From: Nakamurella aerolata
Lineage (GTDB): Bacteria > Actinomycetota > Actinomycetes > Mycobacteriales > Nakamurellaceae
NCBI RefSeq assembly: GCF_013002705.1
Contig: NZ_JABEND010000009.1
Coordinates: 62,001 to 126,000, forward strand
DNA length: 64,000 nt
Reading direction: 5' to 3'
Of this stretch, positions 25,071-33,505 are shown piece after piece. Below the pieces are notes generated by a model, which saw only the letters and a program-made list of their open reading frames with translations, had not been told where the DNA came from and searched no databases. The position numbers and the translations under genes are program-made. Position 1 is the first letter of the stretch; each line of letters opens with the position of its first letter.

Positions 25071-26101
25071 CTGGCCCTCCTGCGGGCTCGTTCACGGATC
25101 AAGTCGGCGCCGACGGCGACGATGATGGCGATGCCGACGAACAGATCGGACAGCTGGGACGGCCAGCCCAGCTGGGTGACACCGGACGAGACGGTCTGCA
25201 CCAGCAGAGCGCCCAACAGGGTGCCCAGCACCGATCCGCGGCCACCCATGATCGACGTGCCGCCGATCACCACCGCAGCGATCACCGCGAGTTCCTTGCC
25301 GGTGCCGACGTTCTGCGCCAGCGTTGACGACTGCGCGACCAGGAAGCAGGCACCGAGCCCGGCCAGCAAGCCGGTCAGTACGTAGGCGGAGGCGATCCGC
25401 GGCCGCACCCTTACCCCGGCCAGCCGCGCCGCGACCGGGTCGCCGCCGATGGCGAAGTAGTGCCGGCCACCGGCGGTGTGCCGCAGGTACCACCAGGCAA
25501 TGGCCGCCAGCACCACGGTGATGGCGAACGCATGCGGCACGCCCCAGGTGCGGCCGGCCGCGCCGTTGCCGAAAGTGGCCAGCGTGTCAGGGATTCCGCT
25601 GACGGTGTTGCCGCCGAAGATCTGCAGGCCGAGCCACTGGAAGATGTTGGTGGTGCCGAACGTGATGATGATGGCGTGCACCCGCCCGTAGGCGATCAAC
25701 AGGCCGTTGATCAACCCGAGCAGCGCGCCGATGCCGATGGACATCAGCAGTACCACCCAGATCGACGTCTCGTAGTCGACCAGTGTCTTGGCGACAACGA
25801 CGGCGCACACCATGATGATGCCGCTCACCGAGATGTCGATGCCGCCGGTGATGATGACGATCGTCATGCCGATGCCGATGACGGCGATCGGGGCCACCGC
25901 ACCGAGCAGCGGCTGCAGCGAGTTGGCCGTCAGGAACGCCGGCGTCGACAGCCACAACACGATCCACAGCACCGCGATGACGCCGATCAGCACGAGCTCC
26001 TGGCCGGTGACGGGCGAGGGCAGAATGCGTTGCCGCTCGGTGACCTTGCGTCGCTCGCCGGCCGGGGTCGGCGGTGGGCCTGACACGGTCGGTGCGCTCA
26101 T
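25067..26101 (-). CDS. Sugar ABC transporter permease (first permease)
   Basis: 344 residues, BPD_transp_2 family like its neighbour: GGIDISVSGIIMVCAVV in the middle and AIGGDPVAARLAGVRVRP before the last helices. Two dissimilar permeases in a row are the layout of the RhaSTPQ-type rhamnose importer. It starts by a 4-bp overlap with the ATPase gene. Confidence 0.9.
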   Translation of the reverse strand: MSAPTVSGPPPTPAGERRKVTERQRILPSPVTGQELVLIGVIAVLWIVLWLSTPAFLTANSLQPLLGAVAPIAVIGIGMTIVIITGGIDISVSGIIMVCAVVVAKTLVDYETSIWVVLLMSIGIGALLGLINGLLIAYGRVHAIIITFGTTNIFQWLGLQIFGGNTVSGIPDTLATFGNGAAGRTWGVPHAFAITVVLAAIAWWYLRHTAGGRHYFAIGGDPVAARLAGVRVRPRIASAYVLTGLLAGLGACFLVAQSSTLAQNVGTGKELAVIAAVVIGGTSIMGGRGSVLGTLLGALLVQTVSSGVTQLGWPSQLSDLFVGIAIIVAVGADLIRERARRRAR

Positions 26102-27630
26102 GCCGCTCCCTCCGAGGTATCGCCGGCCGCGGCCGCCAGGACTTCAACCTGGGTGGCATCCGGGCCGAACTCGTCCGTGGTGGTGCCGCCGCGCACCACC
26201 TGAACGCGGTCGGCGATGCGCAGTGCCTCCGGCAGGTCCGAGGTCACCACCAGTACCGCCGTGCCTTCATCGGCGAGTTCGGTGATGATGCGGTGGATCT
26301 CTTCCTTGGCACCGACATCGACGCCCTGGGTCGGTTCGGCCAGCACCAACACTCCCGGCCGCTCCACCAGTTGCCTGGCCAGCACCACCTTCTGGGCATT
26401 GCCGCCGGACATGGCACCGATCGGCTGCTTCTCGCTCGGCGTTTTCACCGCCAGCCGCTTGATCAGATCGCGTGCAACGCTGCGTTCTTTCGCGCGCTCC
26501 ATCCAGCCGGCGAAGCCACCGAACAGCGGCAGGTGGCCCGCGGAGATGTTGAAGGCGATCGACTGGAACGAGAACATGCCCTGCGCCTTGCGGTTTGCCG
26601 GCAACAGGCCGATGCCGAGCTTCTGGGCGTGCCGTGGCGATCGCGGTGACACCGCGGCGCCGTCCAGCAGGATCGACCCCGAGTCGTAGCTGTCGATGCC
26701 GTAGATGCAGGCCGCGATCTCAGAGACGCCGGAGCCGACAAGGCCGTACAGCGCGACGATCTCGCCGGGCCGCACCGCGACGTTCACGTCGTGGAACCGG
26801 CCGCGGCGGCCAAGGTCGGACAGCTCCAACCGTGGGGTAAGGCTCTGGTCGACGGTCCGCGCGCCCTCGTTCTCGGTGAGGATGCCGCCGACCATCTTCT
26901 CCACGATGCTGCGAACGGTCAGCTCCGAGATCGGCCAGGTGCCAAGGGTTGCGCCGTCCCGCATCACGGTGACGGTCTCGGCGATCTGGAACAGCTCATC
27001 GAGCCGGTGGGAGATGTAGATCACCGAAACGCCGGTGCTGGTGAGCCGGCGCACCACCCCGAACAGCACCTCGATCTCGGCGTCGGTCAGAATCGCCGAT
27101 GGTTCGTCCAGGATCAACACGGTGGCGTCGCCGGCGAGCGCCTTGGCGATCGACACCTGTTGCTGCTCAGCGATCGACAGGTCGCCGACAACGGCGGTGG
27201 CGTAGCGCCGCGGCAGCCCGAGCAGCTCGAGCAGCTCCACCACTTTGGCGTTCTGCGCCGCCCAGTCGATACGACCACCCTTACGCAGCTCCCGGCCCAA
27301 GAAGATGTTCTCCGAGACCGTGAGCTCCGAGAACAGTTGTGGCTCTTGGTAAACGGTGGCGATGCCGAGCTTGATCGCGTCCTGCGCCGAGGTGATGGAC
27401 ACCGGCGCGCCGTTGAACTCGATGCTGCCGGTGTCGGCCCGCTCCGCACCGGAGAGAATCTTGATCAGCGTCGACTTGCCGGCACCGTTCTCGCCCACCA
27501 GGGCGTGCACGGTGCCGGCTTCGACGTCAAGGTCCGCGTTACGGATGGCCCGGACCGCGCCGTAGCGCTTGCTGATCCCGGACATCCGCAGCCTGAGCTG
27601 AGGCCCTGGCGGTTCGGTAGAAGTGGTCAC
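26098..27630 (-). CDS. rhaT: Sugar ABC transporter ATP-binding protein (double ATPase)
   Basis: 510 residues from GTG at 27630. Two fused ATPase halves as in RbsA/RhaT: the first has Walker A GENGAGKST (46-54) and signature LSIAEQQQVS. The second has a degenerate Walker A (GLVGSGVSE) but an intact MSGGNAQKVVLARQL. The degenerate second site is normal for this subfamily. It powers import through the two downstream permeases. The start is 6 nt after the binding-protein stop, with no clear ribosome site. Confidence 0.9.
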   Translation of the reverse strand: MTTSTEPPGPQLRLRMSGISKRYGAVRAIRNADLDVEAGTVHALVGENGAGKSTLIKILSGAERADTGSIEFNGAPVSITSAQDAIKLGIATVYQEPQLFSELTVSENIFLGRELRKGGRIDWAAQNAKVVELLELLGLPRRYATAVVGDLSIAEQQQVSIAKALAGDATVLILDEPSAILTDAEIEVLFGVVRRLTSTGVSVIYISHRLDELFQIAETVTVMRDGATLGTWPISELTVRSIVEKMVGGILTENEGARTVDQSLTPRLELSDLGRRGRFHDVNVAVRPGEIVALYGLVGSGVSEIAACIYGIDSYDSGSILLDGAAVSPRSPRHAQKLGIGLLPANRKAQGMFSFQSIAFNISAGHLPLFGGFAGWMERAKERSVARDLIKRLAVKTPSEKQPIGAMSGGNAQKVVLARQLVERPGVLVLAEPTQGVDVGAKEEIHRIITELADEGTAVLVVTSDLPEALRIADRVQVVRGGTTTDEFGPDATQVEVLAAAAGDTSEGAA

Positions 27631-27636
27631 AACGGA

Positions 27637-28836
27637 TCAGAAGTTGTAGTTGTCGACGTTGTCCTTGGTCAGCACCAGCGGCGGCCCCAGCAGCAATGTC
27701 TTGGTGGCCGCGTCGTAGCTGACGTCCTTGAGGTTGTCGGTGCCGATCTCCGGCTTTGCCGCAAACTCCTTGCCCTCGGCCATTTGCACACCGGCCCACA
27801 CGGTCAGGTAGCCGAGCGCCTGCACGTCCCACAGCACCGACGCCGACGACGAGCCGTCCTTCAGGTACGGCGCCATGGTCTGCGGAGTGCCGAGGCCGAC
27901 GGTGAAGACCTTGCCGATCTTGCCGGCGTCCTTCACTGCCTGGGCCACCCCTGGCGCCGAGCTGGTGCACTCGCCCACCAGACCGGTCAGGTCGGGGTTG
28001 GCGTTCATCAGGTCGGTGGCCATCTGGGTGGCCTTCGCGACATCCTCACCGGCGTAGACGACGTCGACGATCTCGGCGTCCGGGTACTTCTCCTTGGTGT
28101 AGGCCTGCTGCACCTTGATCCAGGAGTTCAGGTTCTCTGCCGTCTCACCGCACGAGACGATGGCGTACTTGCCCTTGTTGCCCATGGCTTTCATCAACTC
28201 GTCGGTGAGGCCCTGGCCGATGCCCTCGGTGGAGGCCTGCGAGACGAAAACCTGACGCGCCGAGTCGGGGGCATCGGTGTCGGAGGTACCGACCTTGATG
28301 CCGCCGTCGATGCCCTGCTGGATCACCGGAGCCATCGAGCCGGGGTCGTTCGGCGCGATGAACAGCGCATCGACCTTCTGCTGGATGAGGTTCCGGACGA
28401 TGTCGGCCTGCGCCGCGGCGTCGGCCTGGGTCGGCCCCTGGTACAGCCAGGTGACGCCCATGTCGGAGGCGGCCTGCTTGCCGCCGGCGTTCATCGCCTC
28501 GAAGTACGGGATGCCCTGCAGCTTCGGCACGAACGCCACCTTGAAGTTCTTGGAAGCCTTCTCCACGCTGCCAGCACCCGCAGCGCCGGCGGAGCCCGAG
28601 CCGGCGGCCGACCCCTGAGCCGCCGAACCGGCAGCGGATCCCGCACCGCCGGCGGCGGAGGCGCCGGCGGAACCCGCTGCTCCACCGGCGTTCTCGGTGG
28701 TGGTGGCTGCGCCGGTGTCACCGCCGCCGGCACCGGCCGAGGTGTCCGCTTCGTTCTTCTTGGTGCAGCCTGCGAGCACCAGGGCGCCGGCGACGCCGAG
28801 GGTGATCGCTGCGGTGGTGAGGCGAGTGCGTTTCAT
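27637..28836 (-). CDS. rhaS: Sugar-binding lipoprotein of the rhamnose-type ABC importer
   Basis: 399 residues. A lipoprotein signal with lipobox LAGC places the mature N-terminal Cys at 24. Residues about 30-95 are an unusually long Gly/Ala/Ser linker, then a periplasmic-binding-protein fold starts at KNFKVAFVPKLQGIPYFEAM. The closest recognisable type is RhaS/LsrB (peripla_BP_4). It captures the sugar outside the membrane and delivers it to the permeases. Context with RhaI and RhaB supports rhamnose. Confidence 0.88.
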   Translation of the reverse strand: MKRTRLTTAAITLGVAGALVLAGCTKKNEADTSAGAGGGDTGAATTTENAGGAAGSAGASAAGGAGSAAGSAAQGSAAGSGSAGAAGAGSVEKASKNFKVAFVPKLQGIPYFEAMNAGGKQAASDMGVTWLYQGPTQADAAAQADIVRNLIQQKVDALFIAPNDPGSMAPVIQQGIDGGIKVGTSDTDAPDSARQVFVSQASTEGIGQGLTDELMKAMGNKGKYAIVSCGETAENLNSWIKVQQAYTKEKYPDAEIVDVVYAGEDVAKATQMATDLMNANPDLTGLVGECTSSAPGVAQAVKDAGKIGKVFTVGLGTPQTMAPYLKDGSSSASVLWDVQALGYLTVWAGVQMAEGKEFAAKPEIGTDNLKDVSYDAATKTLLLGPPLVLTKDNVDNYNF

Positions 28837-28856
28837 GACTCCTGCTTTCTGTCGGT

Positions 28857-30383
28857 CTACTGTCGGGATTTCGTTGCTGTGCTTGCGCTTTCTTGGCCGG
28901 CCCCGGCTGCTCGCAGACTGGCGAAACGTTGGGCGGCATCGGCGATCTCGGCGCCGGGCCGCGGCTGGTACGACGTCATCTCGGTGCCGGCAGCGATGGC
29001 AGCGCGGATCTCGTCCGGCCCGGCCAGCTCGCCGAGGGTGGCCAGTTGCACGGCCGCGTTGCCGAGCGCCGTCGCTTCCACCGGGCCGCAGTGCACCGGC
29101 AACCCGGTGGCGTCCGCGGTGAGCTGCGCCAGCAGCGCGTGCCGGGAACCGCCGCCCACCACCGAGATCGACGGCGGTCGCTGCCCGGTGACGGCGATCA
29201 GATCGTCGACGACGGCCCGGTAACCGAGCGCCAGCGAGTCCACTACGCAGCGGGCCACCTCGCCGACGCTCGTCGGCACCGGCTGCCCGGTCTCGGCACA
29301 GAACCGCCTGATCCGGCCGGGCATGTCGCCGGGCGCGAGGAACATCGGGTGGTCAGGGTCGATCAGGCTGCGCAGCGGCGGCTCGCCCGCGGCCAGGTCG
29401 GCGATCTGCTGGTAGTCCAGCTCGATGCCCTCGGCACGCCAGGTGGCCCTGCACTGCTGCAGGATCCACAGCCCCATCACGTTGCGCAGCAACCGAATGC
29501 TGCCGCGGTAGCCGCCCTCGTTGGTGAGGTTGGCCAGCCGGGTCGCCTCGTTGATCACGGCGGCTGGGGTCTCGATGCCGACCAGCGACCAGGTGCCTGA
29601 CGAGATGAAGACCGCGCCCCGGTCACGGAACGGGGTGGCGACAACGGCGCTGGCGGTATCGTGCCCCGGCGGCAGGATCACCCTGGCACCGGCAAGCGCG
29701 CCGCCGGCCAGCTCGGGCAGCAGGGCGCCGACGTCGGTGCCGGGCGGCACCACCTCGGGCAGCATGTGGGTGGGAATGCCGAGGTCGTCGAGCAGCTCTG
29801 TGGCCCACCGATTCTCGGCCATGTTGTAGGCACCCGAGGTGGAAACCGCGGTGTACTCGCTGACCCGCGAGCCGGACAACAGGTGGTGGAACACGTCCGG
29901 CATCATCACCAAGGTGTTGGCGGCCGGCAACCGCTCGGGAAGTTCGGTGACATCGGCCAACATCCCGAAAAGGCCGTTGATGGAAAGGATCTGGACCCCG
30001 GTCTCGTCGTACAGACGCTGGGCGCCCACCGTGCCGAGCGCGCGCTGCAGAGCGCGGGCGCCGCGATCGTCCCGGTAGCAGACCGGATCGTCCAGCACCG
30101 CTCCGGACGCGTCCAGCAGCCCGTAGTCGACGCCCCAGGTATCGACCCCGACGGCGGAGATCGGTGTTCCGCCCGCCAATTCTCCCAATCCGGCGCCGAT
30201 GTTGCGCCACAAGGCATTCAGGTCCCAGCGCAGGATGCCGTCGACCATTCTCGGCCGGTTGTCGAACCGGTTGACGATACGCAGCGCGAGTGCGCTGCCG
30301 TCGAAATCGACCGCTGTCACCCGGCCGCTCTCGGCGCCGAGGTCAACAGCGGCAACGGTTCTGGTCGCGGCTGCTTGAGCCAT
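28857..30383 (-). CDS. rhaB: Rhamnulokinase
   Basis: 508 residues from ATG at 30383, whose A is also the last base of the DeoR stop (TGATG). An FGGY kinase: VAAVDLGAESGRVTAVDFDG at the N-terminus, GVDTWGVDYGLLD (typical of rhamnulokinases), and SSGTWSLVGIE and VVGGGSRHALLAQLTADA in the C-terminal half. It phosphorylates L-rhamnulose to rhamnulose-1-phosphate. The importer gene follows after 20 bp. Confidence 0.92.
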   Translation of the reverse strand: MAQAAATRTVAAVDLGAESGRVTAVDFDGSALALRIVNRFDNRPRMVDGILRWDLNALWRNIGAGLGELAGGTPISAVGVDTWGVDYGLLDASGAVLDDPVCYRDDRGARALQRALGTVGAQRLYDETGVQILSINGLFGMLADVTELPERLPAANTLVMMPDVFHHLLSGSRVSEYTAVSTSGAYNMAENRWATELLDDLGIPTHMLPEVVPPGTDVGALLPELAGGALAGARVILPPGHDTASAVVATPFRDRGAVFISSGTWSLVGIETPAAVINEATRLANLTNEGGYRGSIRLLRNVMGLWILQQCRATWRAEGIELDYQQIADLAAGEPPLRSLIDPDHPMFLAPGDMPGRIRRFCAETGQPVPTSVGEVARCVVDSLALGYRAVVDDLIAVTGQRPPSISVVGGGSRHALLAQLTADATGLPVHCGPVEATALGNAAVQLATLGELAGPDEIRAAIAAGTEMTSYQPRPGAEIADAAQRFASLRAAGAGQESASTATKSRQ

Positions 30384-31198
30384 CACGACACCCCGCCGGC
30401 GGCCCTGACGGTGCCGGCGGCCGAGCCGGGCACCGCGACCAGTTCCATCCTGATGCCGCGCTCGCGCCATTGCCCGGCAGCGGATCGGGCGCCCTCGTCG
30501 GTGTACAGCGCGGTCACCCGGTCAAGGGCGGCGAACGGGTGCGGCGCGAACCGTCCGAGCTTGGACGAGTCGAACAGGGCGTACACCTCGTTGCAGGCCG
30601 CCACCATGCCGCTCTTGGCCTGTGCCTCCTCGACCACCATGTCGAGCAGTCCGAGCTCGGGCGACAGCCCGACCACCCCGAAGAAGCCGTGGTCGATGCG
30701 GCCGCGGCCGGCGAGCACGTCGCCGATGGGGCCGACCATCGACTGCGACGACCGGCGCAGCACGCCGCCCGGCATCAGCACCATCGCCGACGACCGTTCC
30801 AGGAACATCTCGGCAACCCGCAGGCCGTTGGTGACCACCACCAGATGCCGGCGGTCGAGCAGTTCTTGAGCGAGGAAGTAGCAGGTGGTCGACGAGTCCA
30901 TCGCGATCACGTCGCCGTGCCGCACCAGCGGGGCGACGGCCTGGGCAATGGCCCGCTTGGCGTTGGTCGAGTGCCGCAGGCGCATGTCGAACGCGCCCTC
31001 GTCGGTGCCGCCGGCGGACACCGCGCCGCCGCGCACCCGGCGCAGCGCCGAGCGCCGCTCCAACTCGTCGAGATCTTTGCGAACGGTGACGGTGGAGACT
31101 CCGAACCGCCTGGCCAGGTCGGCCACCTGCACCCGGCCGAAGCGATCGAGATCGGTGAGGATCGCCTGCGCGCGGTCGAACTCGTCAACGGACGGCAT
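30383..31198 (-). CDS. DeoR-family transcriptional regulator
   Basis: 271 residues. An N-terminal winged HTH (about 8-60; FGRVQVADLARRFGVSTVTV) is followed by a DeoR sensor domain that binds phosphosugars (VIAMDSSTTCYFLA, TNGLRVAEM, DHGFFGVVGLSPELG). As first gene of the rhamnose operon it is probably the local repressor, released by a rhamnose-derived phosphosugar. Upstream DNA has GAAA repeats and direct repeats that could be its operator. Confidence 0.9.
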   Translation of the reverse strand: MPSVDEFDRAQAILTDLDRFGRVQVADLARRFGVSTVTVRKDLDELERRSALRRVRGGAVSAGGTDEGAFDMRLRHSTNAKRAIAQAVAPLVRHGDVIAMDSSTTCYFLAQELLDRRHLVVVTNGLRVAEMFLERSSAMVLMPGGVLRRSSQSMVGPIGDVLAGRGRIDHGFFGVVGLSPELGLLDMVVEEAQAKSGMVAACNEVYALFDSSKLGRFAPHPFAALDRVTALYTDEGARSAAGQWRERGIRMELVAVPGSAAGTVRAAGGVS

Positions 31199-31218
31199 CG
31201 CTCACCTCCACTCGTCGT

Positions 31219-31259
31219 TGAGACCGGCACCCGAGAACGCTGAGACCGGCACTGAGAAC
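31219..31259. repeat. 22-bp-spaced direct repeat in the rhamnose operon leader
   Basis: TGAGACCGGCAC occurs exactly at 31219-31230 and 31241-31252, each followed by a GAGAAC. The 22-bp period equals two helical turns. It lies between the predicted transcription start and the regulator start codon, so it could be an operator or a recent duplication. Confidence 0.7.
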
Positions 31260-31269
31260 TGTTCGCAGA

Positions 31270-31299
31270 ACCGTAAGCAAAACGAAGACTCGTGGTCAA
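31270..31299 (-). promoter_or_regulatory. Candidate promoter of the rhamnose operon
   Basis: On the minus strand: TTGACC (31299-31294), an 18-nt spacer, then TACGGT (31275-31270). This fits a main-sigma promoter (TTGAC, TANNNT). The leader to the DeoR start at 31198 would be about 65 nt. Confidence 0.55.
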
Positions 31300-31308
31300 T
31301 GAACAGCG

Positions 31309-31320
31309 CAGAAACGAAAG
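31309..31320. promoter_or_regulatory. Possible DeoR operator (GAAAcGAAA)
   Basis: GAAACGAAAG at 31311-31320 is a pair of GAAA/CGAA units just upstream of the -35 box. DeoR-family operators are often direct repeats of this type. A similar AAAACGAAG lies at 31279-31287. Tentative. Confidence 0.35.
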
Positions 31321-31430
31321 CGCCGCGGTTACGAACAGACACCCTCGACGCTTCGCGCGTGATGCAGGGCCGGTGACCGCGTCCTCAACTACAGTGAGCC
31401 CGCGGACAGACAGGCCGACCAGCACACCAG

Positions 31431-31466
31431 AAGACCCACACCAAAAGACCCACACCAAAAGACCCA
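31431..31466. repeat. 14-bp tandem repeat upstream of the metallopeptidase
   Basis: AAGACCCACACCAA occurs twice perfectly (31431-31444, 31445-31458), followed by 8 bases of a third unit. It lies in the untranslated leader, about 30-65 nt before the start codon. Confidence 0.85.
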
Positions 31467-31494
31467 GCACACCCCAAGACGAGGAGCAGTCCCG

Positions 31495-32490
31495 ATGGTG
31501 AAGTTCAACGAGGGCGCGCAGCTGGACACCTCGCAGGTGCAGGACAACCGGGGCGCCGGTGGCGGCGGTGGTTTCGGCGGCGGCGGCTTCGGTGGCGGCG
31601 GCTTCGGCGGCGGCGGAATGGGCATCCCGATCGGCAAGGCCGGCGGCGGGCTCGGTCTGATCGTGGTGCTGATCCTGGTCGGCATCCAGCTCTTCGGCGG
31701 CAAGTTCGGCGGCGGCAATGCCAGCGGTTCGCCGATTCCCAGCTCGCTCAGCCAGGCCGCCGACCAGAACGGCGGCGCGGTGGGCAGTGGCTCGCTGGCC
31801 GAGGAGTGCAGGACCGGCGCCGACGCCAACACCAAGGATCCGTGTGCGGTGGTCGCCTTCATCAACTCCACGCAGAACTACTGGGCGGACGAGTTCCAGC
31901 GCAGCGGATCGCAATACCAGGACGCGACGACGGTGTTCTACACCGGTCAGACCGCTACCGGCTGCGGCACCGGCAGCGCCGGGATGGGGCCGTTCTACTG
32001 CCCGGCCGACCAGCGGGTGTACATCGACCTGAGCTTCTGGGACACCTTGAAGAACCAGTTCGGCACCTCGGGCGGCACCTTCGCCGAGGGCTACGTGTTG
32101 GCGCACGAGTACGGACACCACGTGCAAAACCTGCTCGGTACCGAATCGAAGGCGTCCGACGGCAGCACCGGACCCACCTCGAACTCGGTGCGGCTGGAGC
32201 TGCAGGCCGACTGCTACGCCGGCGCCTGGGCCAAGAACGCCACCACCGTTCCGGGCGAGGACGGCCAGATCCTGATCAGCGACATCACCCAGGACGACAT
32301 CAACGCGGCGCTGGACACCGCCTCGAAGATCGGCGACGACTATATCCAGAGCAAGCTGGGCGGCGGCTCCGTCGATCCGTCGCAGTTCACCCACGGCACC
32401 TCGGCGCAGCGCGAGAAGTGGTTCAACGCCGGCTATACCTCGGGTCAACCCGCCAGCTGCGACACCTTCTCCACCGACAACCTGGGTTGA
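31495..32490 (+). CDS. Neutral zinc metallopeptidase (YpfJ-like)
   Basis: 331 residues from ATG at 31495, with GAGGAG upstream. Residues about 18-42 are four Gly/Phe-rich units (GGGGF), followed by one membrane helix (LGLIVVLILVGIQLF, about 55-70). The extracytoplasmic peptidase domain has the zinc motif HEYGHH and downstream ELQADCYAGAW, as in the putative neutral zinc metallopeptidase family. The biological substrate of this family is poorly known. The stop codon is inside a 14-bp tandem repeat. Confidence 0.9.
   Translation: MVKFNEGAQLDTSQVQDNRGAGGGGGFGGGGFGGGGFGGGGMGIPIGKAGGGLGLIVVLILVGIQLFGGKFGGGNASGSPIPSSLSQAADQNGGAVGSGSLAEECRTGADANTKDPCAVVAFINSTQNYWADEFQRSGSQYQDATTVFYTGQTATGCGTGSAGMGPFYCPADQRVYIDLSFWDTLKNQFGTSGGTFAEGYVLAHEYGHHVQNLLGTESKASDGSTGPTSNSVRLELQADCYAGAWAKNATTVPGEDGQILISDITQDDINAALDTASKIGDDYIQSKLGGGSVDPSQFTHGTSAQREKWFNAGYTSGQPASCDTFSTDNLG
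31560..31617. repeat. 15-nt coding repeats (Gly-Gly-Gly-Gly-Phe)
   Basis: About four imperfect 15-nt units of the type GGCGGCGGCTTCGGC encode a Gly/Phe tail before the membrane helix of the metallopeptidase. Confidence 0.8.
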
Positions 32491-32534
32491 TCAGGCTGGG
32501 TTGATCAGGCTGGGTTGATCGGCTGGGCTGATCC
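32483..32534. repeat. 14-bp tandem repeat across the metallopeptidase stop codon
   Basis: TGGGTTGATCAGGC is present at 32483-32496 and 32497-32510, followed by a 13-bp unit and a partial unit. The TGA stop is in the first unit. Located between convergent genes. Confidence 0.85.
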
Positions 32535-32545
32535 AGCTGCGCAGA

Positions 32546-33466
32546 TCAGGATTCCGTCGCGGCGGGCTGCTGCCCCCGTCCGGAGTTGGCCATCGCGATG
32601 GCAAGACAGACCAGCACGGTGCCGATCACCTCGCCGGCGGTGGGTAGCTGATGCAGCATCACCGCCCCGACAACAGCGGCCGAAACCGGTAACAACGCAA
32701 GCAGAATCGCGAACTGCGCCGCCGTCATCCGCGGCAACACCCACTGGTCGATGGTGTATGGCAACACCGAGCTGAACACCGCAACCCCCAGCAGCAGCGC
32801 GACGCTGCGCAACCCACTGGTGCCGTCGGTGAGCGCGGGGAGCGCGCCAAAAGCGAAGGGCAGGAACACGATCGAGCCGGCCGTCATGCCGACGGCGAGC
32901 CCGCTGATGCCGTCGCCACCCACCGCGACCCGCCGGCCCAGCAGGATGTAGCCGGCCCAGAACAACCCGGACGCGGCGATCGCCGCCAGCCCGATCACGG
33001 TTGACGTCGTCCACCCGGTGCCGGCGACGGTGACTCCCGCCAGCAGCACCACCCCGGCGGCCGCCAGCACGATGCCGACCCGTTCCCGCCAGCTGCGGCC
33101 GGTGATCGCGGCGACCGCGACCGGCCCGAGAAACTCGATGGCCACCGCGGTGCCCAGCGGCAGGTGCTCGATCGCCAGGTAGAACGACAGGTTCATCGCC
33201 GCCAGCACCACCCCGAACAGGGCGGCGGTCAGCACGCTGCGGCGGCCGGGGCGGGCTCGCCACGGCCGCCGCCAGGCCAGCAGCACCACCGCGGACAGGC
33301 CGATCCGCCACCACGACACCGACATCGCCGGGATCACGGCGAACAGTCCGACCCCCAGCGCCGCCCCGACGTACTGGCTCACGCCCGACCCGACGAACAG
33401 CAGCGGTGCCGGCACCCGGTCGGTGCCGCGGGGCGCACCTGGCGACTGGGCGGCGGGCTGGTTCAC
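32546..33466 (-). CDS. EamA/DMT-family transporter (RhtA-like)
   Basis: 306 residues from GTG at 33466. About ten hydrophobic helices in two EamA repeats. The motifs YVGAALGVGLFAVIPAMSV and LPLGTAVAIEFLGPVAVA resemble RhtA-type threonine/homoserine exporters. It exports small metabolites across the membrane. Its 5' end is close to the same-strand acetyltransferase gene (40 bp). The substrate is unknown. Confidence 0.85.
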   Translation of the reverse strand: MNQPAAQSPGAPRGTDRVPAPLLFVGSGVSQYVGAALGVGLFAVIPAMSVSWWRIGLSAVVLLAWRRPWRARPGRRSVLTAALFGVVLAAMNLSFYLAIEHLPLGTAVAIEFLGPVAVAAITGRSWRERVGIVLAAAGVVLLAGVTVAGTGWTTSTVIGLAAIAASGLFWAGYILLGRRVAVGGDGISGLAVGMTAGSIVFLPFAFGALPALTDGTSGLRSVALLLGVAVFSSVLPYTIDQWVLPRMTAAQFAILLALLPVSAAVVGAVMLHQLPTAGEVIGTVLVCLAIAMANSGRGQQPAATES

Positions 33467-33505
33467 CGCGCCAGCTTCGCACGGGCGCGCGGCAGGGCCG
33501 ACCGG

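Noticed and set aside
23955-25095. Long frame joining the class II aldolase to antisense or out-of-frame permease sequence
   Set aside because: The extension is the permease gene read out of frame. The overlap ATGA at 23952-23955 gives the natural start.
31560-31617. Regular short repeats resembling a repeat array
   Set aside because: They are in-frame Gly/Phe codons inside the metallopeptidase, without spacers. No CRISPR array or cas gene exists in the window.
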